Shown here: positions 31,114 to 33,696 of the stretch, piece by piece
Layout of the letters: each line of letters begins with the position of its first letter
Position numbering within the stretch: position 1 is the first letter of the stretch
From: Chloroflexota bacterium
GTDB taxonomy: Bacteria > Chloroflexota > Dehalococcoidia > Dehalococcoidales > UBA2162
Reading direction: 5' to 3'
DNA length: 33,696 bases
Assembly: GCA_016190895.1 (NCBI GenBank)
Contig: JACPPR010000009.1
Span: 1-33,696, forward strand
Translations under genes and position numbers: made by a program
The notes under the pieces: generated by a model
What the model was told of the DNA's origin: nothing
What the model saw: the letters and a program-made list of their open reading frames with translations, nothing else
Databases searched by the model: none

Positions 31114-31776
31114 TTAATCATGGTGTTGGTCGATTAGTTTGGCTGTGAATCCATGACCCATAGCCCAAGCAACGACCTCGGCCCGGTTTCTGAGGTGCAG
31201 TTTTCCCAGGATATTCTTCATATGGTAGTTGACGGTATTCTCCGAGATATAAAGCGTAGCAGCGACCTCCTTGTTGGTCGCTCCTTTTGCCACATGTTCG
31301 AGCACTTCTCTTTCCCGTTGCGTCAAACCCGTCTCCACCCCATCTTTGTGGTCTTCTTGTTTGAGACGGGCAAATTCTCCAAGCAGTTTCTTTGCTAAAA
31401 TGGGTGACATGACCGGTTCGCCCCGTTCAATGCGATTCACCAGTTCGGCGAACTGGTCTTCCCGTAGATTCTTTAAGAGATAGCCTTCGGCGCCACTCTT
31501 AATCGCCTCAAACAGGTCATTCTCATCGTCCGACACTGTGAGGATGACCACTTTAATATCGGGGAATTCAGACTTTACTGCCCGCGTCGTCTCCAAGCCG
31601 TTAAGGCCAGGCATATTGATGTCCATGAAGATGAGTTCAGGATGTAGCTCCCGTACCTTGGCGATAGCTTCTTCACCGGAGCTGGCCTCGCCAACTACCA
31701 GGAGACCCCAGGCTTTCAACAAGCTTGCCAGGCCTGCCCGAAACAAGGCATGGTCATCAACCAGCAGAACTTTCAT
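31114..31776 (-). CDS. NarL/LuxR-family response regulator
   Basis: The 220-aa regulator has a receiver domain (1-120) with the acidic pair D7-D8, phosphoacceptor D52 in FMDINMPG, a conserved switch Thr in LTVSDDEN and K101 in YLLKN. A linker leads to a LuxR-type helix-turn-helix (about 148-210) with LTQREREVLEHVAKGATNKEVA and SENTVNYHMKNILGKL. It would bind DNA after phosphorylation by the partner kinase. It overlaps the kinase gene by 20 nt on the same strand, so the two form one coupled unit. Target genes are not indicated by the sequence. Confidence 0.95.
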   Translation of the reverse strand: MKVLLVDDHALFRAGLASLLKAWGLLVVGEASSGEEAIAKVRELHPELIFMDINMPGLNGLETTRAVKSEFPDIKVVILTVSDDENDLFEAIKSGAEGYLLKNLREDQFAELVNRIERGEPVMSPILAKKLLGEFARLKQEDHKDGVETGLTQREREVLEHVAKGATNKEVAATLYISENTVNYHMKNILGKLHLRNRAEVVAWAMGHGFTAKLIDQHHD

Positions 31777-33685
31777 AAGATAAGACTTGGCCTTCCCATG
31801 CTGCTAAAGGTATGCATACTTCCACCTTGGTTCCCTGTCCGGTTGCGCTATCGATAACAAGAGAGCCTCCTAGCGCTTCAGCACGCTCCCGCATTGTCTG
31901 GAGACCGAAGCGCGGGCGTCCGGTTAGAGGCAAGTGTGTTGATTCAAATCCCTGACCATTGTCGGCTATCGTGACTCGAATTTGGGAGTCATTTCGCTGA
32001 AAAGTGACTCTTGCTTCAGTTGCTTTTGCGTGCTTTCTGATGTTGGTTAACGATTCCTGAACAATACGCAACAATTGAATTTCGATTGTGGAGGGCAATC
32101 GCGGGCATTCGACCGCACCATTAACACCCATATCCACTCGGATGCCTGTCATCTCCGTATATCGTTCGGCATACCGGCGTAAAGCGGGGAGCAAGCCGTC
32201 TTCCCCGATGGCTGTGGTTCTAAGTCCAAGAATCACTTCCCGGGCATCGGCATACAGGTCTCGAGCTATGGCTTCCATTCTTGCAAGCTCCTCAGTTGCC
32301 CCACTCAGTTGGCCATTAGAAAGGAGCTTTTTCACAGCCAGAGTCTGAGTATTAATGTAACCCAATAATTGTGCCATTCCGTCATGCATCTCGCGCGCCA
32401 AGCGCTCCCGTTCTCTCAAGATTGCCACGTCCTGGACTTCCTGATACAGGCGTGCATTCTCTATGGCGATGGCTAGCCATTCGCCAATGCCCTCCAGCAG
32501 ACGAAGCTCGCGTTGCCCTTTCAAGACATTAGCCGAAAGAGCTGCTACAAGCACAACTCCGACCAGCTTCTTCTGGAAAAAGAGAGGTAAAGCGCAAAGG
32601 GTATGGAAACCGGCACTGACCACTTTCTCTCTTTGGAACCGGTCATCGTCAGGCAGATTGTGTATCAGGATAGGCTCACGCGTCCGGGCAACGAGACCGG
32701 GTATGCCTTCCCCGATACGAAATCTGGTTGGCTCCAGAAAAACATCGCGGTACGGCCCCCGATGGCAGCGTATGTACAGCTCTTCCTCCCCGTCCATAAG
32801 CCAGATTTCTGCAGCATTGATTGGTATCACCTCGATAATAGTGTCCAGGGCCTTGCTAAGCAATTCATTCAGGTCAAAAGACGAAGTGACGGCTTTTCCA
32901 ACAGCAAGCAAGGCGCCGAGTTCCCGGTTCTGGAGTTCAGACTGCTCGTACAGCTTTGCGTTTTTTATGGCCATGCCCAGTTGGGCGCCAATACTGTCAA
33001 GAAGGTGGCGGTCGGAATCGGAGAAACGGCGCTCCCGGCGCGTGGCAATAGCTAAGATGCCGTTGACTTCCTCGTCTGATTTTAGCGGCGCCGAAATCAT
33101 ACTCTTGATTCCGGCCTGTTTGGCCGCCTCCGAGACTCGCGGGTCATCAAGGACTCGCTCGATGATTACCGGCTTGCCCGTGCGGACCACGTCATAGGCA
33201 ACGCGGTCGTCTCTGATTTTGGCGCGCTGTACTCTCCGCATGAACTCAGGAGAAACATTCCGGCCACAAACTGCGGAGTGTTCTTCGGCCTCGATATCGA
33301 TAAGACAGATTAATCCTGACTCAACTTTCAGGCTGGACAAAACGTGGTCTAAGCTCACCCCTAAAAGCTCATCGAGCCGGGGCTTGGCGGCAGCTACCCT
33401 GGCAATGTTAACCAGTCCGGCGAACTGCTGGTTCTGCTCGATGACCCTGCGTTGCAAGCGGGCGATGAAACCAAAAATACTGAAAGAGAAAACGACCACT
33501 GCCACAGCGATGACCGTGTAAGTGGCAATGAACCCGCTGGGGACATGAAGTTGCCCAAAAAAAATGGTGTGCCTCAAGATGTCCAGCGAGACCAGAAAGA
33601 CTATAGGTAGCACGATGGTTGCCCATTTTAGCACTTGCATGTTGACATGCCATGTTACATGTTCTTGGCTATTCTCGTTGTCCAT
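31757..33685 (-). CDS. membrane GAF-domain sensor histidine kinase (HisKA_3, NarL-partner type)
   Basis: From ATG 33685 the protein has 642 aa. Two transmembrane helices (about 19-38 and 51-75) are followed by two GAF domains (about 103-245 and 267-415). Then comes a HisKA_3 dimerisation region with the phosphoacceptor in LAREMHDGMAQLLG (H434). The HATPase domain has N-box QESLTNIRKHAKA (543-555), G1 DNGQGF (575-580) and FGLQTMRERAEALGG. This is the HPK7 architecture that pairs with NarL-type regulators, as found directly downstream. GAF domains suggest sensing of a small ligand or redox/light cofactor; a Cys is present in the first (C140), but no haem motif is evident. The window edge is 11 nt upstream, so an earlier start cannot be excluded. 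Confidence 0.92.
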   Translation of the reverse strand: MDNENSQEHVTWHVNMQVLKWATIVLPIVFLVSLDILRHTIFFGQLHVPSGFIATYTVIAVAVVVFSFSIFGFIARLQRRVIEQNQQFAGLVNIARVAAAKPRLDELLGVSLDHVLSSLKVESGLICLIDIEAEEHSAVCGRNVSPEFMRRVQRAKIRDDRVAYDVVRTGKPVIIERVLDDPRVSEAAKQAGIKSMISAPLKSDEEVNGILAIATRRERRFSDSDRHLLDSIGAQLGMAIKNAKLYEQSELQNRELGALLAVGKAVTSSFDLNELLSKALDTIIEVIPINAAEIWLMDGEEELYIRCHRGPYRDVFLEPTRFRIGEGIPGLVARTREPILIHNLPDDDRFQREKVVSAGFHTLCALPLFFQKKLVGVVLVAALSANVLKGQRELRLLEGIGEWLAIAIENARLYQEVQDVAILRERERLAREMHDGMAQLLGYINTQTLAVKKLLSNGQLSGATEELARMEAIARDLYADAREVILGLRTTAIGEDGLLPALRRYAERYTEMTGIRVDMGVNGAVECPRLPSTIEIQLLRIVQESLTNIRKHAKATEARVTFQRNDSQIRVTIADNGQGFESTHLPLTGRPRFGLQTMRERAEALGGSLVIDSATGQGTKVEVCIPLAAWEGQVLSYESSAG

Positions 33686-33696
33686 ACACACACCAC

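Noticed and set aside
1-33696. CRISPR arrays, prophage or integrated plasmid
   Set aside because: No regularly spaced direct repeats and no phage structural, integrase or replication genes were seen; repeats are dispersed palindromes.

Overview
The window holds about 28 recognisable protein genes and one tRNA. They are ordinary core-metabolism genes of an anaerobic, non-Proteobacterial bacterium of moderate GC content. Several things fit Chloroflexota, class Dehalococcoidia or a close relative: the ilv/leu gene order (ilvD-ilvB-ilvN-(usp)-ilvC-leuA-leuC), a stand-alone membrane HdrD-like/EMO-like iron-sulfur oxidoreductase, a 2[4Fe-4S] ferredoxin next to coaD, and intergenic regions full of short palindromic repeats. 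That assignment is inference from gene content; no rRNA or marker phylogeny is available here.

Region 1 (1-9300, minus strand) is a branched-chain amino acid biosynthesis cluster. It is read from an extended -10 promoter at 9271-9300 through a 14-residue leader peptide (MKNSVIILVLVTYT, 9217-9261) and a rho-independent attenuator (9158-9185). It then passes through ilvD, a broken DUF4258 gene plus an intact DUF2283 gene, ilvB, ilvN, a two-domain universal stress protein with its own promoter, ilvC, leuA and the start of leuC, which runs off the left edge. Seven consecutive Val/Ile/Leu codons followed by mutually exclusive hairpins make classical translation-coupled attenuation the likely control.

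Region 2 (9300-10910) carries tsaC/ywlC and rpiB on the minus strand (1-nt gap), bracketed by two copies of a miniature inverted-repeat element. Region 3 (10911-17650, plus strand) is purine-related: guaA, a 58-aa Cys-motif protein, a GIY-YIG nuclease sandwiched between oppositely oriented repeats, a DUF2007 protein overlapping purD (which appears to start with CTG), purE, purB and a metallo-beta-lactamase-fold hydrolase. A third miniature element supplies the stop codon of that hydrolase.

Region 4 (17870-19200) has small membrane ORFs and an IS6-like transposase with an N-terminal zinc ribbon. Region 5 (19304-20668, plus) is rsmD-coaD-ferredoxin. Region 6 (20815-25865, minus) reads proC, yggT, then a MacB-type efflux system (lipoprotein adaptor, ATPase, permease), then cvpA. 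Region 7 (26071-31096) has leuS (minus), divergent from the membrane Fe-S oxidoreductase gene, then tRNA-Val(CAC). Region 8 (31114-33685, minus) is a GAF-domain histidine kinase overlapping its NarL/LuxR-type response regulator.

The most interesting unexplained structures are (i) the GIY-YIG gene bracketed by inverted copies of a repeat that also occurs alone in the window, (ii) the three-copy miniature element with GAGG(T/G)(C/T)GTTTA ends, one copy with an exact 6-bp target duplication, with smaller palindromes nested inside it, and (iii) the branched-chain attenuator.
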